A DNA stretch of 64,000 nucleotides from JABDQZ01 sp963801985 (GCA_963801985.1 CAWDGV010000004.1:1-64000), one strand, 5' to 3'; shown: positions 1 through 10,279, counted from the first letter of the stretch. Made by a program: numbers and translations. The notes: generated from the letters alone by a model not told the origin.

Positions 1-2618
1 AAGGAGAACTGAATATCATTCCGTAACAGTACTTCCGAAGTACCATCTGTCATCAAAGTTACCTGTGCCATTTATAACCCAGACAGGATTAAGACTCGTA
101 ATAAATGTCTGCGAATTATATGGCCGCTTCTAGATAGAATATTGAATCATTTTTATTGATTAAAACTTCATCAGTTCCATCATCATCAAAATCGGCAATT
201 CCAACTATTAACGAAGAGATAATCCACCAATATAGCTAAGCGAACCATCTGCTGCTTCCATGTAGGAAATATTTACACCATTTCGAACTAATAACTCATC
301 AGTACCATCGCCATCAACATCACCCATACCATTTGCAACATAGTCAGGATGTAGCGTGCGAATCAATGTCAAAGAGCCATCACCAGCCTCAATATAAGAA
401 ATTGAATAATCAGCCGCATTCCTAATTAGGACTTCATCCGCTCCATCACCATCTAGATCACCAACACTTGTGACAGACTCATCAGCTGTTAATACGCGTA
501 TTGGAATCAGCGAATTTCCACCGCTTGCTAAGTAGGATAAGTTTTGGCCATTTTGGATTAGTACGTCAGAAACTCCATCACCGTTAAAATCACCAATTGC
601 CTCTACGGTATCACTAGGCGATAGCGTGGCTAGGTAATTTCGAACACCATTAGTATCAAAGTAAGAAAGATTATCAGCTTTTCGGACTAATGCATCAGAA
701 ACACAATCACCGTTGAAATCAATGCTACAGGATTGACACATCCAATAGATGTATCATCCCACTCAACATACAGCTCAGCATCGTAGATCACAGTTGGCTT
801 CTTATCACCCTTGATATAAACCACCAGGTCGAAATCTTCAGTCAATGGCGCACCATTAACAGAAATACCTGTTGCAGGTTCAGGAATCAGTGGTTCGCCG
901 GTTGCGGATCACTAACAATGGCATTGACGTTTTGACTCGCATCAACCCAGCCAGCAGTTGTTGACATTGGGCCATTTAGGTGTTCCCAGTCAAGCAAATT
1001 AATAACGGTTGTGGTCTACTAAACCACGTTCATACTTGATATCGCCGTGTGCAATAGGTGGAGGCTGACAACCGGGAGGGTCACAACGCACCATCTACAT
1101 CTTTGTCAACACCAATCTCAACACCAGGAAATCCTGTCCATATTTAGGCGGAGTTCAATCGCCAGCGTGGACCAGATAGCAGAGTAAGATTAAACCGAAT
1201 TCAGAATCTGCTGGCAGCATCAGGATCAGTAGGGTCTCGATAACTATGAGTAATTAGCAGCCTCACCTCTAGCATCATCTGTATACGACCATTCAAATGG
1301 TTCACGATCTATAGTTGTCAATAGGCGTTGGTCATACCCACCAGTCAGATCCGATGAATAAGGATAAGGATTTTCGTAGATCACGCTGGCTGTGTGGCCG
1401 ATATAGCTCTGGATAGACATATGAGATATCTAGAAAAGTCCAGCATTTTTGAGCAAATCACCATCGAACAATCAGATCACCATCACCTTCATAACATGTA
1501 CGGACGGCTTCCCAGACACCTGGCATTAACCTCGGCATACTCAGGCTTTAAACGCCACTGGCACCTTCGTTTTCCATGTCTTCAGCACGAATCTGATCGT
1601 TCGGATTATTGGTAATCCAGTGCCTGATCTTCAACTCTGCCTTGGTTACGTTATAAACATCACCCGTTTTCCATGCGGCTGGCAGAGGCATGTTAGCGTA
1701 GACGCGAATATCAGTTGGACGTTTGACCAGGTTACCCCAGCGATACAAGGGCTTACCATCATCCTTTCTGGTAATCGAATAGTCATCACCAACAGCAATA
1801 AAGTCTCGAATAGTCGACTCGTTAGCCGGCAAATCAGGTAAGCCATCAGCATCAGGTCCAAGCGGTATCCACCCGTAATGGTGCCACCATCAACAATATC
1901 AAGCTGTCATCCAGTGCGCCTTAATCACAGGTAAAAGTTCGCCTGCATTAGGGTCAGTCAGAGTACCTTGCTGATCATTCACAAAGTCATAGAACTTATA
2001 GGGGTTTACCTCGATTACAACTCAATACATGTTCAAGAACCACATAGTGCTCGGTACTACACTTCACTGAAGTACCACCAAGACCTGCGCACCAGGTTCC
2101 TCTTTTGGCAGGTGTTTTAAATAATGCCGTATCACTATTACTGATCATAAGGCCACCGGTCATACCAGCAGCGATTCATCAAAAGGATTACCGTCGTCAT
2201 GTACCAGATGAGCCCCAGTACCCGGGACATAAGTACCAACAAAACCTTCTAAATAATCTCCATCGAGTGTTTTACCCACGGCACCAACGAAATCAACGAC
2301 ATTAAAGCCAAATTCGCTGTCATCGGGTAAAGCAAACCATTGTCAGCAGAGCACTTGGAGCCATAGGGTACCTCATCGTCCCCAGCGACAGCCAGCGGGA
2401 TTTCGCAGAGGATTGATGGCAGTAGTACATAATCAATTCGGTAATCTCCATCAGGACTGAAACCACCTTGAAAATCATTGAGTGAAAAAGTATGTTTAGC
2501 TATGGGGTTTCTGTGCCATGCAGCCCATATATCGTGTCGCCGCTTGAGCTGATGTAACCGTCATAGCGGCTAGCAAACCAATAATTATCGAAATTCGCTT
2601 CTTGCGAAAAGTTTTCAT
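1..2618 (-). pseudogene. Secreted FG-GAP/VCBS repeat protein, frame-shattered, 3' end outside window
   Basis: The minus strand opens at 2618 with a strong Shine-Dalgarno (AGGAGG, five bases before ATG) and a Sec signal peptide (MKTFRKKRIS, hydrophobic stretch, cleavage near TSAQA-A). Coding sense then continues to base 1 but changes frame at least eight times. Recognisable stretches include FSPDGDYRIDYVLLPS near 2440, TIRDFIAVGDDYSIT near 1810 and KKPTVIYDAELYVEWDD near 770. Bases 741-1 encode about six repeats of roughly 42 residues with the calcium-binding pattern D-x-[ND]-G-D-G-x-x-D followed by LxRN and SY, typical of FG-GAP/VCBS blades. The longest intact piece is 208-741 (177 aa). The likely role is an exported adhesin-like or cell-surface protein; the N-terminal part matches no family I recognise. 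The breaks look like one-base indels in an otherwise conserved reading sense, so sequence error is as likely as pseudogenisation. Confidence 0.72.
208..741 (-). CDS. Intact fragment with four FG-GAP/VCBS repeats
   Basis: This is the longest unbroken frame inside the disrupted secreted protein. It has four tandem repeats: DFNGDCVSD, DFNGDGVSD, DLDGDGADE and DVDGDGTDE, each followed by a L-[IV]-[RQ]-[NK] strand and a SY pair. Two further repeats (DFDDDGTDE and DFDDGTSE-like) continue below 208 in other frames. The assigned start is only the first in-frame start codon of the fragment, not a true initiation site. Confidence 0.6.
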   Translation of the reverse strand: MCQSCSIDFNGDCVSDALVRKADNLSYFDTNGVRNYLATLSPSDTVEAIGDFNGDGVSDVLIQNGQNLSYLASGGNSLIPIRVLTADESVTSVGDLDGDGADEVLIRNAADYSISYIEAGDGSLTLIRTLHPDYVANGMGDVDGDGTDELLVRNGVNISYMEAADGSLSYIGGLSLR

Positions 2619-2650
2619 TTCTCCCTCCTTGCGTCATCAAAATGATGATT

Positions 2651-2684
2651 AAAAAATAATGATGTGGGAAAAATCACCACATCA
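2651..2684 (-). terminator. Terminator of the polysaccharide cluster
   Basis: On the minus strand an 8-bp perfect stem (TGATGTGG / CCACATCA, loop 9) is followed by ATTATTTTTT. It lies 120 bases beyond the stop of the last cluster gene and just before the strong ribosome-binding site of the repeat protein, so it plausibly separates the two transcripts. Confidence 0.6.
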
Positions 2685-2803
2685 CGGAATTAATCTATCT
2701 AACGATAAAAAGAATAGGCCAAATTCCACCTGTTTCAATTGACGGGCGTCATTATTTCTATGGTTTTAGCAACTAGATTATGAAAAAAAGGTTACAAAAT
2801 AGT

Positions 2804-3698
2804 TTATTTACTAATTTCCGTTAATTCGATAACGCCAAACGCTTGAGGCTTGTAGCCAAAATCATTCATTGCCGGCTCATTGTCGACGGTGAGATCTGCA
2901 AACATACGCTCGACCATTTCACCACGAAGAAAGCTGTAACGCGGCAACTTTGCAAGAATTTTGATCGCCAGCAGGTATAGCCATTTAGGGATATACACGA
3001 TCCAGGGCTTCTTTCCCTGGCTATGAAAAATACGTCTTACCATCTCCGCAAATTCAATGACCTCACCACCACCAAGGTTATAAGCCCGGTTGAAACAGAC
3101 CTTACAATCCAGTACCGCAACACAGGCGGACGCAAGATCCATGACATGCACCGGTTGACGCAGTCCTTTTGCCCCCCAGGGCAATGGAAAAAAGCCAAAT
3201 TTGCAGATGATTGCCTTAATAAAGGTGACATTTAAATCAGTATCCGCCCCATAAATCATGGTGGGACGCAAAAGCGTCCAGGCCAGTGTTTTTTGCTTCA
3301 CATTGCAGATGATAACAACTGCTCGGCCTGTTCCTGCCGGGAAACAAAATCCTGTTCAATTGCAGAGGATGATCCGGTTTTCGTAAATCGCCCGCTTGAT
3401 CCAAAAGCAATAATTCTTTTCACACCCAAAGAGTCTGCCATTTTCAGCACGCTATCGATTATCGGCAAAGGCGCCACTGAAATGATGCGTCCACTGATTC
3501 CAGTGGAGGTATAAAAACACCTTGTTGCTCATCAAACAGATGAATAACCTGCCCGGCCACTTTAGTTGGTTTTCGACCTACCAGGCTGACGGAAAACCCT
3601 TTCTCCTCTAAGCGTGATAATAGTCCAGGTACTAGCTGGCTTGACGCGCCAACAACAGCGACATGCCTGCTGTCATTCACAACTGCTGCCTCTTTCAT
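2804..3698 (-). pseudogene. NAD(P)-binding SDR/epimerase-like protein, two frame breaks
   Basis: The extended-SDR (NDUFA9-like epimerase) reading is continuous only if two single bases are restored, near 3490 and near 3300. The length with two restored bases is about 298 aa. The N-terminus carries the Rossmann motif VVGASSQLVPGLL. The middle part reads IIAFGSSGRF, and the C-terminal part contains RPTMIYG, a DLASA segment and NLGGGEVI, all typical of atypical SDRs. The active-site Tyr of the usual YxxxK motif is not evident (the equivalent stretch reads EQDFVSRQEQAEQ), which suggests an atypical or non-catalytic member. It is the last gene of the polysaccharide cluster, eight bases after the preceding glycosyltransferase. 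The likely role is in nucleotide-sugar or lipid-linked sugar modification; the substrate is unknown. Confidence 0.65.
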
Positions 3699-3706
3699 AA
3701 ACTGTC

Positions 3707-4976
3707 TTAATGACTATCTGGTTGCCCAGCGTCAGTCTTATTGGCAGGATTTTGGCAGACAACAGCCTCCAGTATCGACTCGACCTTTTTTGTAACCTGG
3801 CCGATGAAAAGTGATTTCTGACATAAGCCAGGCCACTCTCCCCCATCTCGGCACAGCGTTGGGGGTTTTCCAGCATTTGCACGACACGCAGACCAAGTTG
3901 CTCGTCATTGTCAGGCTCGAACACGATACCGGCATCTGCATGCTGCAGAATCCTGTGCGCTTCTCCCCGGACCCGCATAACACCGGTTTTCCACAGGCCA
4001 TGTAATCGATCAGTTTGGTCGGAATAGCACCATCGAATAATGCAATATCGAGCAGTGTGACCAGGCAAATATCCGCCGCATTGATATAAACTCTTGCCTT
4101 ATCTTTCGGCACTGGCGGCAGTACGACAACATTATCAATATTATCCTCAGAAACCTGCTTTTGTATGGCTGCACGTTTGAGACCATCACCGACCAACACA
4201 AAAAGAATATCCTCTTGCCCCTGTAAATTTTCGGCTGCACGCAGAATCACCGGGATATTGTTGGCTTCTCCGAGCGCACCAAAATACATCACGACTTTTT
4301 TATCGGTCCAGCCCTGTTGCTGGCGAATTAAATTCCCGCCTTCAGCATCCGGATAGAGTTGAGCAAAATCGACCCCACAGGTGACAAGTTCGACTTTTTC
4401 TTCAGGCCAGCCACGATTGCAGATGTCATCTCGGATGCCTTCGGTCAGGGCAATAATTTTGCTCGAATGGTCATAAAGCAGTCGCTCCATCCAGCTCATG
4501 ATGCCAATCAGCTGCCTGTTCTTCAGGATTCCCATTTGCACGGCCGATGCCGGCCAGAGATCCCGCACCTCAAGCACGAATGGAATGCGCCGTAATTTAC
4601 AGACCAGCCATGCTGAAAACATGGGAAAAATCGGTGGGGACGAAGCGAGTACCACATCCGGTTTTTTAATCGACAGCAAGCCGATAGGGCCGGTGATAGA
4701 AAATGAAATAAAGCTCAGCAAACGCCCCAGGTAACTGCGATGCAATTCAGAATAGGTGTAGGTACGAACCACGTTGACCTTGCCGTCACGCTGTTTTCGC
4801 TTTAAACGCCGAAACCACGGAACAAGCGGCTGTTCCTGTTTCATGTAACCACTTTCACCGGAAACGACTGTGACCTCGTGACCACGTTCTGCAAGATATT
4901 GTGTCAGTTCATAGACCAGGGAATGGCCGGGAGCCTGGTGCCCCTGGTAATACTGGTAGACGACGGCTATTTTCAC
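3707..4976 (-). pseudogene. Family 4 glycosyltransferase (WbuB-like), two frame breaks
   Basis: This is a GT-B glycosyltransferase of the GT4/WbuB type, expected to add a sugar to the growing surface glycan from the cytoplasmic side. The N-terminal acceptor half starts MKIAVVYQYY and has the HEVTVVSGE and LEVRDLWP segments. The donor half has KKVVMYFGALGEANN, then PTKLIDYMACGKPVL. The frame is lost near 3980 and continues as RGEAHRILQHADAGIVF, with the usual E-x7-E-like donor motif region. A second loss lies near 3800, after which a plausible end is the TAA at 3707. Both fit one-base deletions, giving about 423 aa. Its ATG overlaps the stop of the upstream glycosyltransferase by four bases (ATGA), so the two are translationally coupled. 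Confidence 0.75.
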
Positions 4977-6208
4977 AGCAATGCCTCGTAGATTTTAACG
5001 AGTTTTTTTCCTTCATTTTCCCAGCAGATATGCTTGCGTGCCTCCAGGACATTTTTCTGCCATGTATGCAGTTTTTCAGTATCTGCAAAGAACCCGTCTA
5101 CCAGGCTGGCAATTTTTTCGGCTGTCTGCATGTCACCTACCCTGCCAATCCCCTGCTGCTGAACCAGGCTGCGCATCTCGGGCAGGTCACTGGCAAGTAT
5201 CGGCAGGCCCGCGGCAATAAATTCAAACAACTTGTTGGGTGTACAGAAATAGTTATTCATGCAGGTTGCCTGGTAAGGTATGACACCGGCATCGGCAGCT
5301 GCTGTATAAAAAAGCAACTCGGCCTGGGGCACGGCTGGATGGAAAAACACCCTTTCGGACAGTTTTGCCGAGCTTGCTCTTTTTTGCAGGCTCTTTTTAA
5401 GAGCCCCGTCTCCCAGCATAACCAGGCAAATTTCATCATTCTTCAGCAGGCGCATTGCCTCTACAAGTGTCTCGAGGTTTCGCCCGGCAGAAAGCCCGCC
5501 CTGCAACAGGAGAATCCTGGATTGTTCCGGCAAGCCAAATTTTTCATGGAATAACCGGGTTTTTTCAGGAAGTTTCGCAGTTTTTTCGGCATTGAGTATC
5601 ACTTCGACGCCATCAATCCCATAGCGACGCTCCAGCTCACTGGCAATTGACCGGTTTACCGTAATGACCGCATCACAGCTGCGGATATACCGTGCTTCAA
5701 TCTCCGACCAGCGACGTTTTTCACGTTTTGATAACTCCTGCCCGGCATAGAGTTCATGGCTGTCATAAACAAGCTTTGCTCCACATCTATCTGCCGCCAG
5801 CTGGGCAACAGGCAGCATGGGAAGATCATGCGCCACAAAAACAGCGGCTGAATAGCTAAGAGCAGTATCCGCATAGAGTTTTGTAAAAAAAGACTCCTGG
5901 TCGACAAAATAGCGCCAGGCAAACCTTTTCAGGCTCCGCATCAACAGGCCATTCATTGGCACATACCTTCTAATCCAGGCGTATACCTGCAACACCAGGT
6001 TCTCACGCACTGCTTCTGCCTGTCCGGAATTCAACCTGATGATGCGGGGATCTTCATTGCTAGCCGGCTGATCCAGCGGCATGGCAACGATAACCACTTT
6101 CCAGCCTGCTGATTCAAGACTGTCGGCCTCCAGTAATATCCTGCGATCAATCTGCCGATCGAAGGTTAGCATGACCACTGATTTTTCATGTCGCGAAAAT
6201 TCAGACAT
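4973..6208 (-). CDS. Family 4 glycosyltransferase
   Basis: This intact 411-residue GT-B enzyme starts SVVMLTFDRQIDRRIL. It has the acceptor-side segment VYDSHELYAGQEL around residue 150 and the donor-side segments ILLLQGGLSAGRNLETL, MLGDGALKKSL and PNKLFEFIAAGLPILASD. The last two are the nucleotide-sugar binding core of GT4 enzymes. It resembles the cluster's other transferase at 10372-11772 along its whole length (shared DRRILLE, YD[SA]HE and PNKL[FY]EFI motifs), so the pair are probably paralogues acting at different linkages. It overlaps asnB by eight bases upstream and the next glycosyltransferase by four bases downstream. No transmembrane segment is evident. The sugar transferred cannot be told from sequence. 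Confidence 0.9.
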   Translation of the reverse strand: MSEFSRHEKSVVMLTFDRQIDRRILLEADSLESAGWKVVIVAMPLDQPASNEDPRIIRLNSGQAEAVRENLVLQVYAWIRRYVPMNGLLMRSLKRFAWRYFVDQESFFTKLYADTALSYSAAVFVAHDLPMLPVAQLAADRCGAKLVYDSHELYAGQELSKREKRRWSEIEARYIRSCDAVITVNRSIASELERRYGIDGVEVILNAEKTAKLPEKTRLFHEKFGLPEQSRILLLQGGLSAGRNLETLVEAMRLLKNDEICLVMLGDGALKKSLQKRASSAKLSERVFFHPAVPQAELLFYTAAADAGVIPYQATCMNNYFCTPNKLFEFIAAGLPILASDLPEMRSLVQQQGIGRVGDMQTAEKIASLVDGFFADTEKLHTWQKNVLEARKHICWENEGKKLVKIYEALL

Positions 6209-8108
6209 TTGGCATCATGTCACCATCAATATAGATTCGATGCCAAAGTTCAAGGCATAACAAACCCCAGACAGCCCGGCCATACTGTCCTTCACCCGTA
6301 ATCGCCGACTCAACAGCAGCCATGTTATACATGCCTCTTTGCCTGGCGCTACCGGAAAGCAGAATGTCGCGTACAAATTCTTTTGCGACACCGCCAAACC
6401 ATTGTTGCAGTGGTACCGGAAAACCCATTTTATCTGTTCTCTCATAGATAGCTTCAGGCACGAAATTCCTGACCGACTGTTTAAACAAATGCTTCAGTCG
6501 TCCGTTTGAAAATTTAATATTCGGAGGAATCGTCGCCATCAACTCGATGATTCGGTAATCCAGCAGCGGAACTCTTGACTCCAGCGAGACGGACATACTG
6601 GTCCGGTCTTCAACATGAAGCAAGGCCGGTAGTGATGCCTTGAGGTCAAAATAAGTCATCCTGTTTATCAGTGAATGCAGGCCTTCACGATTAAAGATTT
6701 TCTGAAATGAGGCAAAAGAGGAACCAGCATCAGCGTTTCCTGCAGAGAAAAGACCACTGTTGCCTTCCGTTCTGTTGATCAGGCGAAAATAGCGTTCATC
6801 GTCCGGACCAAACAAGCCCTCCTTCCAGAAGTTCTGCAGCATGGGTGTGTAGCCTTGCAATACAGGCAGGTTGGGTACAATGGAATCGAGACTAACCGCA
6901 TACCTGGAGCCATCACCGGTCTGGTTAATCGCACCGGCAAGACATTTTTCCAGGTACGCCACCAGGTAACGTGCATAGCCAACAAATATTTCATCACCAC
7001 CCTGCCCACCAAGCACGACTTTCACATGCTCAGCGGCCAACCGGGAAACATGGTATTGAGGATATAGCCCCGGCCCTGCCAGCGGCTCATCCATGTAATA
7101 AATGAGACTGGGTAACATCTGCACAAAATCTTCGCCGGAAGGATAAACCTCATGGTGCTCCGTGTTCGCGGCAGTCGACACAATTTTCGCAAAGTCTGTT
7201 TCGTCGTACTGACTGCCTTCCCTGAAAGCGCCGGTAAAAGTTTTAAATGGCACGCCATCGAGCATGGAGCGGGCCAGCGACACCACGGCACTCGAGTCCA
7301 GCCCTCCAGACAGATGCGCCCCCAGCGGAACATCTGAACGTAAGCGCAGGCGTATGGAGTCCTCCAGTAATGAGGACAGGTGATCGATGAACCAGTCTTC
7401 ATCATGGCTTGCATCGATAGTGTACTGAACATCCCAGTACTGGCTGATATCCAGCTCGATTTTTCCCTGTTTAAAACTGGCACTCATCCGGAAGCCCGGT
7501 TTGAGTTTCTTTATGCCTTTAAACATGGTTTTCTCTTCGAGACAAAACTGGAATGTACGGTAATCCTGTACACCTTCTGCGTCAGCTTCGGCTTTTATTC
7601 CCGCAGCCAGTATCGCCTTGATTTCCGATGCAAAAACCAGTTCTTTGCCATCAAACCAGTAATAAAAAGGCTTGATGCCAAGCCGATCCCTGGCACAAAA
7701 GAGACGTTGGTTGCGACGGTCCCACAATGCAAAGGCAAACATGCCATTGAACTTGTTGACACAGTCATCACCCCACTCGGTGTAAGCATGCAGGATGACC
7801 TCTGTATCGGAATAGGTACGAATATGGTGGCCCCGGGCAATGAGCTCACGACGCAGTTCCAGGTAATTATAAATACAGCCATTAAAGACGATAATGACCT
7901 GTTCGTCTGAAGTGGTCATTGGCTGCGTGCCATGCTCGGGATCGATAATCGCCAGTCGGCGATGACCCAAAACCAATGGAGCTTGTCCGTCTATATAGAT
8001 ACCTTCGTCATCAGGACCACGATGGCGAATAGTCTCTTTCATTTTCTCGACTGCAGCTAATGCCTGGTCATGATTAGCGCTTCCAAAAATTCCTGCTAAA
8101 CCACACAT
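6201..8108 (-). CDS. asnB: Asparagine synthase-type glutamine amidotransferase
   Basis: This 635-residue two-domain enzyme has an N-terminal class II glutaminase domain with Cys2 directly after the initiator Met (MCGLAGIFG), RHRGPDDEG and FNGCIYNY. It is followed by an ATP-pyrophosphatase domain with the PP-loop SGGLDSS at residues 267-273. The family hydrolyses glutamine and transfers ammonia to an adenylated carboxylate. Free asparagine synthesis is possible. However, the gene sits inside a glycan cluster that also encodes a uronic-acid sugar pathway, and homologues in such places amidate uronic acid carboxylates of O-antigen (WbpS-type), so that role is inferred here. It overlaps the downstream glycosyltransferase by eight bases. 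Confidence 0.9.
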   Translation of the reverse strand: MCGLAGIFGSANHDQALAAVEKMKETIRHRGPDDEGIYIDGQAPLVLGHRRLAIIDPEHGTQPMTTSDEQVIIVFNGCIYNYLELRRELIARGHHIRTYSDTEVILHAYTEWGDDCVNKFNGMFAFALWDRRNQRLFCARDRLGIKPFYYWFDGKELVFASEIKAILAAGIKAEADAEGVQDYRTFQFCLEEKTMFKGIKKLKPGFRMSASFKQGKIELDISQYWDVQYTIDASHDEDWFIDHLSSLLEDSIRLRLRSDVPLGAHLSGGLDSSAVVSLARSMLDGVPFKTFTGAFREGSQYDETDFAKIVSTAANTEHHEVYPSGEDFVQMLPSLIYYMDEPLAGPGLYPQYHVSRLAAEHVKVVLGGQGGDEIFVGYARYLVAYLEKCLAGAINQTGDGSRYAVSLDSIVPNLPVLQGYTPMLQNFWKEGLFGPDDERYFRLINRTEGNSGLFSAGNADAGSSFASFQKIFNREGLHSLINRMTYFDLKASLPALLHVEDRTSMSVSLESRVPLLDYRIIELMATIPPNIKFSNGRLKHLFKQSVRNFVPEAIYERTDKMGFPVPLQQWFGGVAKEFVRDILLSGSARQRGMYNMAAVESAITGEGQYGRAVWGLLCLELWHRIYIDGDMMPNV

Positions 8109-8159
8109 TGATTTCTGTCCATAATCATCTTAATTATCAAGATTTCCCGTTTTGGTATT

Positions 8160-9263
8160 TTAAAGATTATCACAGCCGGAATTTTCTATATCTTTTACAT
8201 GGGGACTTAACAGGTAATTGCCATAAGCCATAAAGGTAAACAGCAAATCCACATCCGTAGACAATTTTTTTTCAATCAATTGTCGCTGTTTATTTATTTG
8301 ACTACAAAAATTGGATGCGAGCTGTTTATTAAAAGTTAAGCCCAGCATCCTGGACAAAGTGTCCGTAATAATATAATCACCCTTTCTTTGCAGCGTAGTG
8401 ATTCCATCCAGGTAACAGCCCTTCTCAATTTTTTCTACAACGGAACACTTCGTGAGGCTTACAGCAATTGGTTTTGCCAGCGAGTAATCCAGCGATTTTG
8501 CATTGATTAATTCAATTAAAAACTTGATATCAGTGGCCGCATTCAGAACATTTTGCATTCTATGATTCAAATCCACAGCATATGGCCAAAGTAATGCATC
8601 CTTATCCAATGGATCATTCTCAATAACAGACAGGAAATATTGAGCCAGCTCATAAGCTCTTTGTTGTGCTTTTTTCTTGCCAGTAAGCTGATAAAGTTTG
8701 AGCCATGCATAGCCCATACCTGTAATAGAGTTAACAACAATCTTATTGTCATGCGGGTGTTCTGAAAACCAGTAATAACCTCCGGTCGCGGTATTGCGAT
8801 ATGCCTGGTCCCAGGAATTCAGTATGCTCTCCGTTTTATCGAGTATCGATGCAATACGTTGTTTCTGATCAATAGAAAGCTCTCCAGCTGTATCAAGAAC
8901 GGCCATAGCCTCAAGTATCGATGACAGGGCTGTATAGCTTGCCTCGACATACTTGGTATTTGCCGGGTTTATGCTGCCATCCTGAAAAGCATCCAATTCG
9001 ATACCAAGCCCCCAGCCATAAACCTCACCATCAAAAACACCATCGACCGCTAACAAGAGCTCACTGAGTTTAACGATATTATCAGCTATATCAGCCTGAA
9101 TCTTATGGTCCAGATTACAACGAGAAAGCAGACGGTAATATATATTATGGGCAGTTAACGTGTAAGCCGTCCAATATGTAACAGCAACTTTTGAAGCCAC
9201 TATCTGGTTACCAGTATCAAGTACTTTTAGTGTTGCGTTTTGAAACCATTTATCCCCGGACAC
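8160..9263 (-). CDS. Alpha-toroid protein of unknown function (C5-epimerase/glycosidase-like fold)
   Basis: The reading frame of 367 codons starts with GTG at 9263 and lacks a signal peptide. It is rich in paired helices with aromatic and Gly turns (YGWGLGIELDAF, GGYYWFSEHPHDN, NSITGMGYAWLKLYQLTG). That pattern resembles six-hairpin alpha/alpha-toroid proteins such as glucuronyl C5-epimerase C-terminal domains, unsaturated-uronide hydrolases and cellobiose epimerases. The exact family is not recognised. The GTG has no separated Shine-Dalgarno, and 37 bases overlap the upstream lipoprotein gene. The frame is also open upstream of the GTG with sensible residues (YRISQIETGIGVSG). It may therefore be the C-terminal half of one lipoprotein-anchored polypeptide broken by a frame slip near 9300. 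Confidence 0.65.
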   Translation of the reverse strand: MSGDKWFQNATLKVLDTGNQIVASKVAVTYWTAYTLTAHNIYYRLLSRCNLDHKIQADIADNIVKLSELLLAVDGVFDGEVYGWGLGIELDAFQDGSINPANTKYVEASYTALSSILEAMAVLDTAGELSIDQKQRIASILDKTESILNSWDQAYRNTATGGYYWFSEHPHDNKIVVNSITGMGYAWLKLYQLTGKKKAQQRAYELAQYFLSVIENDPLDKDALLWPYAVDLNHRMQNVLNAATDIKFLIELINAKSLDYSLAKPIAVSLTKCSVVEKIEKGCYLDGITTLQRKGDYIITDTLSRMLGLTFNKQLASNFCSQINKQRQLIEKKLSTDVDLLFTFMAYGNYLLSPHVKDIENSGCDNL

Positions 9264-10279
9264 TCCAATGCCGGTTTCAATTTGGCTGATTCTATAGGTT
9301 GAGCCTTTTGACTTTTATAAGCTGAACTTTTCTTAAATCTGACAACGGGCAGAAATGACTGCCGGTAACTTTTACCTTTATGCAGTCCTGCCAAATAATA
9401 ATGATAATAAAAAGCAATGATTCCGCCATCCATATTGCGTGCCAATTGTTCTTTCCTGATATCGGGTTTTAACAGCCAGTTGTAAAACCCGTAAATCTTA
9501 TGATTATCAATCATATCAATAAGTGGATTTTCGATTGATCGATTGCGTAACTCGTAATCACCCTCAACATCAAAAGCAACATTGATTTCGCTATCTACCA
9601 GCATGCCTTCAGACCAGACTAGCTGATGTCCTGCCTGAAAATTGCCAGAAGTACCACTTTGGTAGAGAAGAGACGTATCAAAATTCCAGGTGTACCCAAC
9701 AATTTTTGCCGGAATATTTTGCAATTCCAGCAAATTGAATAACAGGTTCGCATATTCAGAGCAGTCACCGAATGTCAGCAGGCAGAAATCAATGGGCTTT
9801 GAATCTGTATTATAAAATTCAGGCAAGCCAAAATCGAAATGCCCATGCACCAGGTTCATTGCATTAAGGACAATGTATTGCCTGTCTGTCAGACCAGTAT
9901 ATTTAGATCTTAGAAATGACAGGTTTTGAGAGTAGCTTTCATGCAGTCGTTGCTCTAAAAATTCAGCCAACTCCTCATCACTTTTATTTCCAGGGCTTTT
10001 CAAAAAGTCATTAGACCACTGTCTTATCCGGTCCTTATAGCGCGTCACAAATTCATTGAAAGTGTTTTTATCATTAAAAAACATGGCCTGATGCATTGAG
10101 TTAGGCAACGCATTGACAAAGGTCTTGCTATTATTCGGACTCCAGGGTGCACCCTGACTGTAGGGCGGCAGCTCTCCACGCCAGGTATAACCATTAATTG
10201 TTAACTGGTCAGTATTACTACACGCACTGAACAGAACAACACCTGATAACAGGCAAAATAACAAAAACAACAGCCTCAT
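9227..10279 (-). CDS. Transglutaminase-like lipoprotein
   Basis: I take ATG 10279 as the start because it opens a lipoprotein signal (MRLLFLLFCLLSGVVLFSAC, lipid-anchored Cys20); upstream in-frame starts add an unlikely leader. Around residue 180 it has a transglutaminase/papain-like triad: Cys in GDCSEYANLLF, His in AGHQLVWS and Asp in LVDSEI, in the usual order and spacing. The mature protein would sit on the outer membrane periplasmic face or the outer leaflet of the inner membrane. Such domains act as peptidases, acyl/amide transferases or inactive binding modules, and the substrate is unknown. The stop lies 37 bases inside the alpha-toroid gene, and both could be one product (see findings). 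A 93-base gap separates it from the upstream glycosyltransferase. Confidence 0.75.
   Translation of the reverse strand: MRLLFLLFCLLSGVVLFSACSNTDQLTINGYTWRGELPPYSQGAPWSPNNSKTFVNALPNSMHQAMFFNDKNTFNEFVTRYKDRIRQWSNDFLKSPGNKSDEELAEFLEQRLHESYSQNLSFLRSKYTGLTDRQYIVLNAMNLVHGHFDFGLPEFYNTDSKPIDFCLLTFGDCSEYANLLFNLLELQNIPAKIVGYTWNFDTSLLYQSGTSGNFQAGHQLVWSEGMLVDSEINVAFDVEGDYELRNRSIENPLIDMIDNHKIYGFYNWLLKPDIRKEQLARNMDGGIIAFYYHYYLAGLHKGKSYRQSFLPVVRFKKSSAYKSQKAQPIESAKLKPALECPGINGFKTQH

Noticed and set aside
4901..5554. Plus-strand open frame of 217 codons
   Set aside because: It lies wholly antisense to an intact glycosyltransferase, has no ribosome-binding site and no domain; composition mirrors the opposite strand.
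7380..7910. Plus-strand open frame of 176 codons inside asnB
   Set aside because: It is antisense to a well-conserved catalytic region with no start signal.
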